The translations under genes were made by a program, and so were the position numbers. From Cycas panzhihuaensis (taxonomy: Eukaryota; Cycadophyta), in assembly GCA_023213395.1 (NCBI GenBank), contig CM041465.1:212977741-213041740 (forward strand): 64,000 bases of DNA, given 5' to 3'. Positions 48,133 to 58,089 of this stretch are shown piece by piece. The notes beneath the pieces are model-generated. The model was not told the DNA's origin. It saw only the letters and a list, made by a program, of their open reading frames with translations, and ran no database searches. How positions within the stretch are numbered: the stretch's first letter is position 1; every line of letters starts with the position of its first letter.

Positions 48133-49849
48133 TCCCCATATAATATTTAGTTTCTTATAATTAAAAATTGTACCAAATATAATCTATATTCTCTTGACAC
48201 TTTGCCATCAAACTATGTTACTCAGTATGCTTATACGCATGTTTCATCCTAAAAAGGTTGTTGGCATCCATATAAAGATATCACCATCCACCAGATCACA
48301 TAGGTGACTAGCCTTTATGTCTATAAGTTATCTAGATAATGTCTTCACATACATGATTCATGAACACTAAATAGATCTTTGTTTGGGTTACATTTCAACC
48401 CCTTCAACTACATAATTCATTGGTGTATATCTTAGGAGTAAGTTGAACTACCTGACTAGACAGATATTGTAAAGCTTGACATTCAAGAACAAGTTGTATT
48501 ACTTAACAAGCAATGTCTAGCAACCTATATCAATCTTGCATTTTATTATAAAAGATTCTCAACATCCACATTTGAATAAAAACTTGGTCACAAACATCAA
48601 GTGAAGGAAGTTGCATTCATGCCAACTTCCACCCATAACGAATATGAAGAGGGTAAATTCCTTAAGCCTCCAAACTCATTAATATTTATTCATTCATATC
48701 ATCATTAGCTCTTTGGTTGAAAAAAATCATCATACTATCATTAATAACTCCTTTGACCAAAACACATCATCAATGACTTCTTTAAGCTACAAAGCACACA
48801 TACAATAGTAATCAATTACTGCCTATTTACTATAGAGCTTTACATTTAAATCGTAACACAACTTCCATGACTAAATATAAAATATAAGGGTCTAAAGCTT
48901 CATAATTGGTTACTTTATTGTAACAACTTCACTTGTCTACCTTTAATTTTTAATTTAGTACCAATTTTTACTTCAATAAATAGGGTCATATTTTATGAAT
49001 CACATTATTTATCACTAGATGATACACATGCAAGAAGAAACTAATGAATAATTAAGTTAGAAAAAACCAATGAAACATAGATAACAACTTCATTATATTC
49101 TAAAAAATATTGCTTGCTTTTAAGCTAAGAGTCATTGAGCACTTGAGTATTAAATTCAACCTTTTTAAAGCTTTTTTTTTTTCTTTCTTAACCCCTTAAT
49201 GGGTTTGATTTCAACCTCTCTTTCCTTCACTATTGTTGAGGGTTTTCACTGCATTCTACTAATCCTCTTCAATTGTAAGTAGTTCTCAAAGAATATTAGG
49301 CTTATCCCATAATTTATAGTTACAAGATTATTTCTTATTTTTATTCAATACTATAAATAAAATTCATAGCCTCACTTACAAGTCATATAACAACACCCAA
49401 ATTCCTTTTCAATCATAAGTTTACATCTTGTACAATATTGTCATTTGCTTTTCTTTAGCGAGATTGAAGAAGATCAAATCATCTCCCCCTTTCTTGGCAT
49501 GAGATAATTTCTAAAAATTGAAGCAATCTAGACCCACATGACATGGCACATTGCATTGGACATAAAATAGTCTTTTACACAACAAGTACTCTTAATGGGT
49601 GTCCCACTCAAGCATCTTGCTTCTTGTCCTCCTTGCAATAGGAGTGTAGAATAGTTTAAGAAAGGATAATAGAACCTTTCAAACTTAGGTATATCAACTT
49701 TAACTAGTTCCATAAACTATTCCACATATGTTTCAAAGCAGAGAATCATTATACATTAGTTAGGTGCCAAATATACCCCATAATCAAACTTTGGGCATTG
49801 TATGAGAACCACTTTCTGCCACCTCGTAGTAAAGATATATTGGACTACA
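48133..49849 (-). other. LTR-4 interior downstream of the captured genes
   Basis: No recognised domain. A 61-codon minus-strand frame (49528-49713) has no motif; a neighbouring frame contains GHPLRVLVV, faintly like the copia pre-integrase block, which is too weak to call. A T-rich tract lies at about 49170-49190. Confidence 0.35.
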
Positions 49850-50350
49850 AAATTAGAATAAAATTTATAGGGACATGCCATATTATCTAATATTTTAGAT
49901 GGGCATTTTGCTTCTAAATAGATTCCACATAACTATTACATCTTGAGCAGTGGAAGTAATGAGTATAGTACTTCACTTTGACTATCACTCTATTTATAAC
50001 TACATCCTTTATGTGTGGCAATCATAATCATGGGGTCTATCCACCACTAATCTATTTAGTTAGTGAATTGGCAGGATCGTAGACATCTTTAAGCTCTGGT
50101 AGATGTGGTGCATGAGGAATGATTCCAGGATTCCTAGCAAAGGTAAGCAACAATGCTACTATCATCTAAAATGTAAATATAATTACCACCACTAGAATTG
50201 CATAATCGCTATCATATCTAGAGAACTTATGCAAAAGATTCCTAGTAGTAAGTATATAAAATATTATTATGGGAACCATAATTAAGAATATTATGGCAAC
50301 TAAAGATTGAATATTAGGTCCAAAGATGATATCCGATGTAGCTAAATCTT
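49850..50350 (-). pseudogene. Captured DHHC palmitoyltransferase fragment
   Basis: Plant PATs are membrane S-acyltransferases with a cysteine-rich DHHC domain. The minus strand reads IIFGPNIQSLVAIIFLIMVP (the plant PAT N-terminal 'IFGPD..SL' and first membrane helix). A second hydrophobic helix follows (YAILVVVIIFTF, stop, MIVALLLTFA), then ARNPGIIPHAPHLPEL, the PAT 'RDPGIIPRN..PPE' block with Asp changed to Asn. PHIKDVVINRVIVKVKYYTHYF and HCSRCNSYVES follow, matching the start of the cysteine-rich domain (49920-50000). The DHHC tetrad itself is lost: a frameshifted reading keeps only a Cys-Pro, then ACPYKFYSNFV fits the 'NYRFF..FV' block. The second half of the protein is not seen. It reads through where plant PAT genes usually have introns, suggesting mRNA-derived capture. 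Confidence 0.8.
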
Positions 50351-50413
50351 GGCCTTCATTAGAGAAATGAATAAAGGCAATATAATTTAATGACTTATAT
50401 TAGCTAGAATGGT

Positions 50414-51200
50414 TTATTCATGTAATGCTAAAGCCTCTATAAAAAGTTGTTCTAGATTTTGATAATTATGCAAAATAACTATAATGATGAAATGATTGAG
50501 AGGTGTTAGATGACTAAAATAAGAAAAGTCTATCAACTTTATATCTGTGGCTATAATGTTTTCTATAAAAACATCATCGTTACTTTTGTCTTTAGGCATG
50601 GTGGAGAGTATCTCTAAAATCATCTTTTTAAATTCCATACAAGTAGTCATTAAAGAGGGAAGAAGCTCAATGAATTGAATGACAACACTAATACTCCTAA
50701 TTAGACTCACGTGCTTACAAGAATAAATGACTCTCAATAGGCTCAACCTGGTAACCATTACCCTTGGATACCTCCTCTCCTTCATCAATTTTAATAAGCT
50801 AAACAAGAGCCTTAAGTTAGAGATGCTCTCAAACTTGGGCTTCTGGTTCTCTATGTTAAACATCCCTTCAATGAGACTTAAAGAGCTTATCTTTGTGTCT
50901 ATGATGCCCTCGTGTAGGAGGCCCATCATAAGTAACATCTTGGCTAATTGGGTCAATGTCCTCTTATACTCTAAATCTAATGGTAGTTGTACCAAGATCC
51001 CAATGGCCTCGACGCTGACCCCATACAATGTGAAGGGGCCTAGGAGGGACAATAGCAATGTAATCCCTCCTTCTTCCACCACCACCTTCTTTGTATATTT
51101 CTCAGTCCACATCAACCCATGGAGTGTAGAGAGTGTCTATATTCTACTTTGGTGCTTGGCCTTAGGCAGCTTCTTTAGAAGGAACTTAACCCTAGTCCTC
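50414..51200 (-). pseudogene. Captured ARM-repeat frame, U-box (PUB) type
   Basis: A 233-codon open frame (50414-51115) starting within WTEKYTKKVVVEEGGITLLL. It extends upstream in the same frame through one stop (RTRVKFLLKKLPKAKHQSRI-stop-TLSTLHGLMW). EEGGITLLLSLL is a typical armadillo-repeat start. Later segments (SLSLIEGMFNIENQKPKF, LRLLFSLLKLMKERR, IQFIELLPSLMTTC, KKMILEILSTMPKDKSNDDV) follow the layout of the C-terminal ARM region of plant U-box E3 ligases of the PUB22/23/24 type, which bind substrates. No U-box is seen. It is the longest open frame in the window and lies in LTR-4 sense orientation, about 60 bp upstream of the PAT fragment in another frame. ARM is fairly secure; the PUB assignment is less so. 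Confidence 0.6.
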
Positions 51201-51434
51201 ATATCACTTACTTATATGTTCTATAGGGAAGAATCTTTATGAATACTAATTGGATATGAAGTAACAAAGGGTGGAATTGGGCATTAGCGACATGTCTTAG
51301 ATCTCCTACATTGTTATACGAAATATGTAATGCTTGGTTGTGAACCACTTTTACTATGAGAGAATATAATTTGGATTCCTAGGTTTGAGATATGCCATCT
51401 TGAGAAGGACGAGAATGGCAACCTCTCAACCTAC

Positions 51435-51446
51435 GTTCTGATACCA
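51435..51446 (-). other. LTR-4 primer-binding site
   Basis: The minus strand reads TGGTATCAGAAC two bases from the 5' LTR. It is the initiator tRNA-Met site with one G-to-A change. Confidence 0.85.
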
Positions 51447-51448
51447 AA

Positions 51449-51661
51449 TGAAGGATGTGCATACTTGATAAATAAGAACCAAATAATCAACATATCTCAT
51501 TAAGTATCAAATGTGTATATATATAACTCATGGTTCAAGGTTGTTAGAGATTATTACATAACTGCTTAACCACCTAACTACTCACTAAATACTTTTTAAT
51601 TAAAAATCATAATGACACCCATTAAACATATGACCCTTGAATTAAACATTATATTCTAACA
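51449..51661 (-). repeat. LTR-4 5' LTR
   Basis: 213 bp, TGAAGGATGTGCATAC to TATTCTAACA, the partner of 47912-48132. Confidence 0.85.
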
Positions 51662-51980
51662 TAAATATTAAAATTAAAAAAAAAAGGAAAAAAAGAAATA
51701 AAACAAAATCATGGATGATAAGGAGAGAACCAAGCCACTTAAAAAGGATTACCATATATTGCTACTAAAATTAAATAAATTAATGAGTTATCAAGGCAAT
51801 ATCAAAAGAAGATTAGATGGGTAAGACACAATGATAGGCAAAATCTTACGGGTATATTTTTTTGATGAGTTATTTACAAGAAAAGGGAAAGGTAATTCCA
51901 TCATATTACGATAGTTTTTTGGTTTAAATTCTAACATATATTTTTGTAGATAGTTATACAAGTAGGATTGTAATTGTTAT

Positions 51981-52134
51981 ACTACCATTTAGTTTTTTGT
52001 TTCTCTTATAGGTAAAGGTCATCTTATTTAATTTTCATATGTATTTTAAACAGCCTCACTACCATTTAGTTTTTTGTTTCTCTTATAGATAAAGGTCATC
52101 TTATTCAATTTTCATATGTATTTTAAACAACCTC
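51981..52134. repeat. 77-bp tandem duplication
   Basis: Two adjacent copies starting ACTACCATTTAGTTTTTTG at 51981 and 52058, differing at only a few bases. Confidence 0.92.
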
Positions 52135-52789
52135 CTTGACTTGTAATCACCTTTTTTTGGATTTGTAATATAATAGTTGGTTTATTTAGGAAATAAAGGG
52201 GGGAAAGTGGGGAAAATAACCCAATGAACCTAAATAATAAAAATGGAAAGGTATTTTTTAATTATAAGAATAAGGGGGCAATAAAAAAAATGATCAACTT
52301 TGTTATTTCATAATTGGAAGGTTAGAGCATATCAATGATGGAATTACAAGGAAAGATATTTGAATTAGAAGGGAATTAAGCCAACTTGGGAGAAATTCAC
52401 AATTGTTTTTTTCTTAGATGGAGTAGTTAAGACGGGATAATTATTATTATTTCTAATTTTGTAAACTAAAACAAAAATAAATAGGGAAGGAACATAGTTA
52501 AGAACTTATAGGATTATTATATTTGGTTAAACACATTCTACCTAATCACCAAGTAGAATTATACATTAAAGGATAACAATTACAACTACAAATTCAAATC
52601 AAGATGTAGAACTGACTTAACTTAGGCACATTAATTAAATAGGTTCATCAGTTAGAAATAAAGGTGAAAACATATAAATGCATATATATTTTCCCATTGA
52701 TTAAGGCCTCTCACTTGCTTTAGTTAAGGTTTAATCCCATTTAGAAGATTAAAATGCTAAGTTTTCAATGTATGAACATTTATTACTAA

Positions 52790-53640
52790 GTATAGATCAT
52801 GATCATTTTTTTTATGGTCTTAAATCTTATGATTCTTGTAATAGGCCACTCTACCCTCCTAAATGAAGACACATCCTATACCTCTACCATTGGCATCAAT
52901 ATAAATGAGAAAATCCTTGAGTCAAGAAGTCGCAAAATAGGCGTGGTGTTTAGAAGCTCCTTAAATTTGTTAAAACTACTTTTAGAAGTCCAAACAAATA
53001 TATTATTCTTCTTTTATTAATCTAGATATGGGCCTTTCAATTGCCAAAAAATCATAAATGAAATTATGATTCTACCTTGCTAAATCTAAGAAGCTCCCAA
53101 CTTTAAACACTAACAAGTGAAACCTAATCTATAATGGTCTTACTCATATTTATGTCCATCAATATACTATGATTGGATATGACAAGTCCTAGATAGCATA
53201 TTTATTTCTTCTATAACTTACACTTATTATGTTTAGCAAATAACTTGCAATGACACTTCCTATGTTCTTTCTTAAGGACATTCACCAATTTAAATGACAT
53301 TTGATTAGAAACTTATAAAGATCATAATGAATTCAAAAGGTAGCTTTAATAATGCCAAAATTCTTAATCCATATTGATGATAATTAAACCTCATATTACT
53401 CTTGGAGAAGAATGTACCTCCTCCAAGTTGATTAAACAACTCATTAATGTGAGAAAGAACTTATTTGTTCTTTATGGTCACTTTGTTTAAATGGTGATAG
53501 TTAATACATAAATATAATATATTATTATTTTTCATAAAAATAATAGGAATGCCCTTAGGTGGTGTACTAGAGTGAATTGCTCAATGGTTTAGTTCTTAAA
53601 ATAGTTGTAACTTTAGTTCAATCATGTCTTACACACTAAT
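52790..53640 (-). pseudogene. Decayed Ty3/gypsy reverse transcriptase and RNase H (G4)
   Basis: From right to left on the minus strand, LKLQLF...ELNH and PPKGIPIIFMK match 'LK.QL.ELL..GFI.PS.SPWGAPV.FVK'. A decayed 'MCIDYR.LN' follows, then ELFNQLGGGTFFSKSNMRFNYHQYGLRI ('LFDQL.GA..FSKIDLRSGYHQ.RI', about 53380-53460). Further left, DLARXNHNFIYDFLAIERPISRLIKEE is the region linking RT to RNase H. ICLDF...F then FLIYIDANGRGIGCVFI...GRVAYYK is the RNase H 'DAS..G.G.VL' block (about 52810-52900). The catalytic YxDD is not readable. Stops and frameshifts are frequent. Confidence 0.82.
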
Positions 53641-54111
53641 TGTATAAGTTATAATTAGCTTTAATTATATTCATAACAGTATGGCATTAACATGGTCAAT
53701 TCTTCTAACATGGGATAGGCTAGGCAACTCTTCAAGAAAAATATCCTTATAAATGAAACTTTAATAGGACCATCTAGGTCTTTTTGTTGTTATTGAAAAC
53801 CATAGCTAAGTGAATATCACACTTCTTTTTAATGCACTTGTTAACATGCTTCGTAAACTTAAGCCATGCAAAATTGCACTAATTTCTTTTAAGATCACAC
53901 TCTTATTCTCACAATCAACAAGGAAATTTTTTGGTAGCCAATCCTGTAATGTACATATGTTACAACTTCCCAATGGAATAACATAGTATCTTACTAGTGT
54001 AAGTAAATCACAAAGTTCAAATTTATCTAACCTATATATATATAAAGGAACATATAATTTAACTAGTGTATAAACCCTTGAAAAGGTTCCTTTTGAAAAG
54101 TGATCATTCAT
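53641..54111 (-). pseudogene. Gypsy G4 protease to RT connection
   Basis: The 101-codon frame (53806-54111) contains RYYVIPLGSCNICTLQDWLPKNFLVDCENKSVIL. This fits the end of the gypsy protease region ('G.D.ILGMDWL....A.IDC..K.V.L'). Just downstream, IFLEELPSLSHVRRIDHV (about 53705-53760) matches 'VFPEELPGLPP.REVEF'. The order is right for gypsy pol leading into the RT at 53640. Confidence 0.7.
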
Positions 54112-54419
54112 ACTATTGCCAAAATGAATACATTATACAAATAGGCAATTATTATGGAATTCCCCTTCCCACTTCAATAACATTCAATATGCAATGTACC
54201 CATTTGCATTAAATTACCCTAATAAAAAAGCTAAAATACATCTCAAAAGCCTAAGAAAGCACTACACTCCTTGGATGCATGTATTTGATATGAATGTAAA
54301 CACTAGAAATTCATAGCCCAATCACATGTCCTTTGCCCGTTACTCTCATCCTTGAAATTCGTTAATGTATTGATTAATCCAACGAAAAGATATTTGGACA
54401 TTTGTAACCCATAAAACCT
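54112..54419. other. Unclassified spacer
   Basis: AT-rich, no frame recognised. It is the boundary between the gypsy remnant and the GC-richer gene island. Confidence 0.4.
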
Positions 54420-55041
54420 TATTACTCGTGTTCATCACTTCAAATCATTGTGATTGTTTTATATCGCGTTCGCAACGTTAAGTAACACGTGATTCATTTT
54501 CATGTAGCAACGAATTTACAAATTCTGATACACCCCGATCGAATCATCTTCGGTAGTCACATGGGATGACGATGGGCACCGTAGCTTCACTACAGGGTAG
54601 TCTGCTGTCCCACCACGTGGCCTTCAATACCGGCCAATCCAACGGCTGTAGTGCCTCCAAAATCTGCAAATTACTGTTGTGTTCTGCGGTAGTTCGGAAA
54701 GTGCACGTGATAATTTTCAACGGTAAAAATGTAAGAATACCAAATTGAATGGCGAAGACAAGAAACCATATGCCCCACTTTCAATGGGTACAATAAACGA
54801 TGTGATCCACAGAAATTGTGCACGATCAAGCCAATAATAACCATGACGATCCCGATATTTCAATCCATCATCAGCCCATCCACAGATGTATCCTTTCGAA
54901 TCGTCTCGCATTTGCTCTTATGGACCCTCTTAAGACAATATCATAGTCATCAATATCTTAACTCATGCAATTCAGATTTGCAGTACAACTATGGCTATTG
55001 CTGGCATAAATATAATTCAATCACGAGAATGGCAAATAAAG
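54420..55041 (-). other. Presumed 3' flank / 3' UTR of the GT34 gene
   Basis: GC is higher and CpG more frequent than in the surrounding repeats, and no domain is recognised in any frame. It directly follows the GT34 stop codon, so the first few hundred bases are probably 3' UTR. Open frames here on both strands (such as 54566-54748 and 54717-54911) have no motif. Confidence 0.4.
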
Positions 55042-57198
55042 TTAAACAGGTTCCAGAGAGGAAGTAGAAAAATTGGAATGTCTCAGTCCTACAACGGCAA
55101 GCAGCTGATTGTCTGCGAAATTGAAGGCTCTCCGAAAGCCCAGAGAGCATCTATCGCTAATGGCCACTCCACCACAGAAATTACAACCGCAAAAATGCGT
55201 GACAAATGGCCACTTCGCCTTTCCTTCGAGGATGTCCTCGAATTTATCAACGATGTAGTCCCAATAACCGTGTAGGCTGTAACTGGCCTCCAGGAATATA
55301 TTCTTTTCCGATTCTGTTCTATTCTGGTTCAAAAGATACACCAACGCGCTCTGATCATCCGGGTCCCAGTCGTGTGGCCTGCTCTTTAGGGCGGAATTGA
55401 GGGCGTTCCTGGCCATCTTTAGGTTTTCGGGTGCACCAAGATTGCTCCACTTCTCTAGAAATCTGTATGACCATTCGCAATTGCGGATGAGGAATATTCC
55501 TGCGTTCAACGCCATCCAATCCGGGCTTTCTGCATACACCTGGTAATGTACAATTCATGAATAATTTTAGGTGCTGTTTTGCTGCAGCAGGGGAAATTTT
55601 AAGTTTGCTTTGCAGCAGGGGAGATTTCAAGGAAACGAATCAATTTATGTAAATATAGACATATTTGGCTAACAATTTCAATATGCGAAATTTATAAATA
55701 TAATCTTAAAGAATGGATTATTTTATATAAATGTTATAAATGATTGATGTTCATTCGTCAAGCATTGTAATTCAGCATTAGATTATGTGAGAATTTGTTT
55801 CAGATTTGGCAAATGTACAAAGCTTTTTTATAATATCTTAATAATTTTGGCTGATATTTTTTGCCATTTTTATTTTTGTAAAATCTATAAAATAATAACC
55901 GATTCGTGGTAAATAATTTATAAGATCTTTCCTGTTTTACATATGATTTTATTATTATTATTTTTTAAACATCAGAGTTGCCAAAAATAGAATTCTCACA
56001 CTAAATATTAGAACCGCAAATAAATAGACATTTTACAGAACTTTTTTTAATAAAATCGCAGCAAACTAGTTAATATTTTTGAAAATTACTAAAAACTTAT
56101 TTGCGATAAGTAATTTATAATGTTCCCTTCTATTTTTTGAACATTTTATTTCATAAACAAAATTTCTATCAGATGTTCATCCAAAAAGCAAAATTCTGAT
56201 TAAATCCGTTTATATTATTCATACTTCCTAACAGTGAATAATATTTTTCCCTTAGGCATTCTTTTATCATGTCTGTATGTATTTCCTGTTCTATGTAAAA
56301 TAAATAGATAGATCTCATGTTTTATAACAGAACAGAAATTGGCGGCTAATCATACTTATAATCAATGAATCAATTGATTGATTGATTAAGAATTACTTAA
56401 ATGAATGATCAAATTTGGTTGGCGCCTTACCTTTTCCCAGAACCCAGGGACAACCAGGTTCTTGCTCCAGCTGTTGTAGGTCTGAAACGGGATCGAAAAG
56501 TTAAGGTCTGTGAAGATGGCGTCTGAATCCATCCACATGAACCAAGGAATCGAAGGATTGGCCTTCATAAGCCGCAACAGAAGCGGATATCTAACCCACG
56601 TTCCGGTGAATCCCTTCTCCCAGACTTCTAACGCATACCAAACCTTACATCCGTGCAGATTACAGTAATCCACCTTATTTTTGTAAGTCTTCATCATTAT
56701 GTTGGAACCTTCTGGAGTTACGCAGGGTGAGGTTCTCTCCCCGCTAACTAACATGAACGGCACGGGCTGACGCGGATCTCCTCCTCGGCTGAGCTCATGT
56801 AGAAGCCTCGCTGCTGGCAATGTCAGTGATCTCTTGACTGCAGCTTCCCCGCGCCGTTCGTTTTCCTCACGGCGATCCGCTTCAAGTACCGCACCATTAT
56901 TATCTGCTAACTCTTTAGTCAAGCTTTCCTTGGCCGCTATCTGAGATCCATTGGTCGCCGAAGCGGATTTCTCTGTCAGAATTACGGCCCGCATGGCGCG
57001 GTGCAGCACGCGGATAGGCAGCTGGTTCAGAGGGGTCATGCGGTCGAGCTCGATCTCCAAACTTCCCACGCTGTGGATGGAGATGAACAGAGACGAAATT
57101 ACGACACAACCCAATGCGAATGCCATCAGGGACATCCACGTTCTGGGCAATACCCTCTCCCATCTCGCGGTCATTATCTTTCTAATTACCCGAAGCAT
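55042..57198 (-). CDS. GT34 xyloglucan 6-xylosyltransferase-like protein (two exons)
   Basis: GT34 enzymes are Golgi type II proteins; the plant XXT branch adds xylose from UDP-xylose to the glucan backbone of xyloglucan. Exon 1 is 57198 down to 56431 (256 codons); exon 2 is 55539 down to 55042 (165 codons and stop). They join in phase 0 into 421 residues, slightly short of the usual 440-520. Residues about 22-42 form a signal anchor (MSLMAFALGCVVISSLFISI), followed by a charged stem. The catalytic part starts near 175: KNKVDYCNLHGCKVWYALEV, then the DxD block FMWMDSDAIFTDLNF (about 223-237), NLVVPGFWEK, then in exon 2 WMALNAGIFLIRNCEWSYRF, DDQSALVYLLNQ, HGYWDYIVDKFEDIL, KWPFVTHFCGCNFCGG and RAFNFADNQLL. 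All key blocks are present with no stops. The start is the ATG before LRVIRK. XXT rather than galactomannan galactosyltransferase is favoured by the C-terminal blocks. Confidence 0.9.
55540..56430 (-). other. Intron of the GT34 gene
   Basis: The minus strand starts GTAAGGCGCC directly after the codon for Lys in FWEK and ends TACATTACCAG before GTG TAT GCA. It has canonical GT-AG ends, phase 0, 891 bp, and is clearly more AT-rich than the exons. Conserved GT34 sequence is continuous across the junction. Confidence 0.88.
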
Positions 57199-57846
57199 TG
57201 CTCCTGGGCGAAATCAAGATTGATAAGCTCCCATGTCTATAACAGATAAAATCTATCTTGCACAGATCTCTGTAACGGACTTCCAAACAGATCAGAAATT
57301 AACCGTGCGACGTCTACGACGACCGATAAAGCTCTGTTAAAATGACATTGAACTCCATGTGCAGAGAAATTCATAGATTAGGAATTTTTAAAAATGAGTC
57401 AATAATTGGAAGCTGGAATACAGGCGAGATGCTTGCGTTAGAAGCTTTCTGTGTCTCCTCATCGACATGGAAGGCACTCGTATGGTTTACAGCTGGTCCA
57501 ACCGAATCCTCGGCTTTTAGAATATCAACAAACAGGCGGCTACAACCCGTCACATGGTGATGAGGCGTGGAAAACACCACGCCGCTGACAAATAAGGCGA
57601 GGATACAAAGCACTCGACCAAGGTGACCGTGCTCTAATGAAATTGCCGTCGCCTAATACGAGATCCCGTCAATGAATTAATTATGTCGAGGGACCACGCG
57701 CATAGAAGCTGACAAACGTCTCGGAATCTCACTGACGTCGAAGAAAAACGAAACCATCATAAATAATTTTGCAGAACATGGAGCCAGAGGAGGGGGTCCT
57801 ATTTTCCATACGGAAATCATCCAACTACCACGCTACCTGCACGAGC
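57199..57846 (-). promoter_or_regulatory. Presumed 5' UTR and promoter region of the GT34 gene
   Basis: GC-richer, CpG-containing sequence immediately upstream of the GT34 start. An 80-codon minus-strand frame (57371-57613) has only a GTG start and no recognised motif. I cannot place a TATA box or transcription start with confidence. Confidence 0.35.
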
Positions 57847-58089
57847 TTACTGCGGCGTCGCCGTCATAAATTGCCGGTCTGATTTGTCTTCACTTGGACG
57901 TGCCATCGGCCAATCCTGACCGATATCTGTACGGTTTAAAGGGAAGAAAGCTAACCGCGTGGGTAAAAGGGATAATAATGCCACCGCTGCTACTGTTCCA
58001 CGAATAAACTTACGCAACGCATCGTCATCGCTTCCACCGCCTCTGGGGCCTCCCACAACTGTTCGGAGGAGATTAAAAGGCCAACGCAT
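57847..58089 (-). CDS. Hypothetical 80-residue ORF upstream of GT34
   Basis: An ATG-initiated frame (AATCAAAATGCG context) starting MRWPFNLLRTVVGGPRGGGS. It contains a hydrophobic stretch, GTVAAVALLSLLPTRLAFF, that could be a membrane anchor, and a polar tail ending MTATPQ-stop. GC and CpG use match the GT34 exons more than the nearby repeats. It could be a small gene, the first exon of a gene, or an upstream ORF in a long GT34 transcript. I do not recognise the family. Basic N-terminus then hydrophobic anchor recalls Golgi type II proteins, but no catalytic domain follows. Confidence 0.3.
   Translation of the reverse strand: MRWPFNLLRTVVGGPRGGGSDDDALRKFIRGTVAAVALLSLLPTRLAFFPLNRTDIGQDWPMARPSEDKSDRQFMTATPQ

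Larger units (their letters stand above)
47912..51661 (-). mobile_element. LTR-4: pol-less LTR retrotransposon with captured host genes
   Basis: A 3.75-kb element bounded by direct repeats at 47912-48132 and 51449-51661. The minus-strand primer site TGGTATCAGAAC (51435-51446) abuts the right LTR, and a short purine tract (TATGGGGA on the minus strand, 48133-48140) abuts the left one. LTR ends are TG...CA. The 5-bp flanks (TGAAA and TAAAT) do not match well, so the target duplication is not confirmed. No gag or pol is recognised. The interior carries, in the element's own orientation, an ARM-repeat frame of U-box type (50414-51115, extended to about 51200) and then a DHHC palmitoyltransferase fragment (about 49850-50350). 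Both read without introns. It lies inside the gypsy remnant G4. Confidence 0.82.

Noticed and set aside
49528-49713. Possible copia pre-integrase block in LTR-4 (GHPLRVLVV in a neighbouring frame)
   Set aside because: A single short match with no zinc-finger residues or adjoining integrase core.
50727-51242. 171-codon plus-strand open frame
   Set aside because: Antisense to the ARM-repeat frame, which has recognisable repeat structure and lies in the element's own orientation.
54991-55275. Plus-strand frames over GT34 exon 2 (also 55206-55400, and minus 55355-55630 in another frame)
   Set aside because: The GT34 motifs are unambiguous on the minus strand; these are out-of-frame shadows in GC-richer exon sequence.
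56951-57249. Plus-strand open frames and a second minus-strand frame over GT34 exon 1
   Set aside because: Shadows of the signal anchor and stem coding region.
57371-57613. 80-codon minus-strand frame with a signal-peptide-like start
   Set aside because: It starts only at GTG, has no ATG and no domain, and is more likely GT34 upstream sequence.
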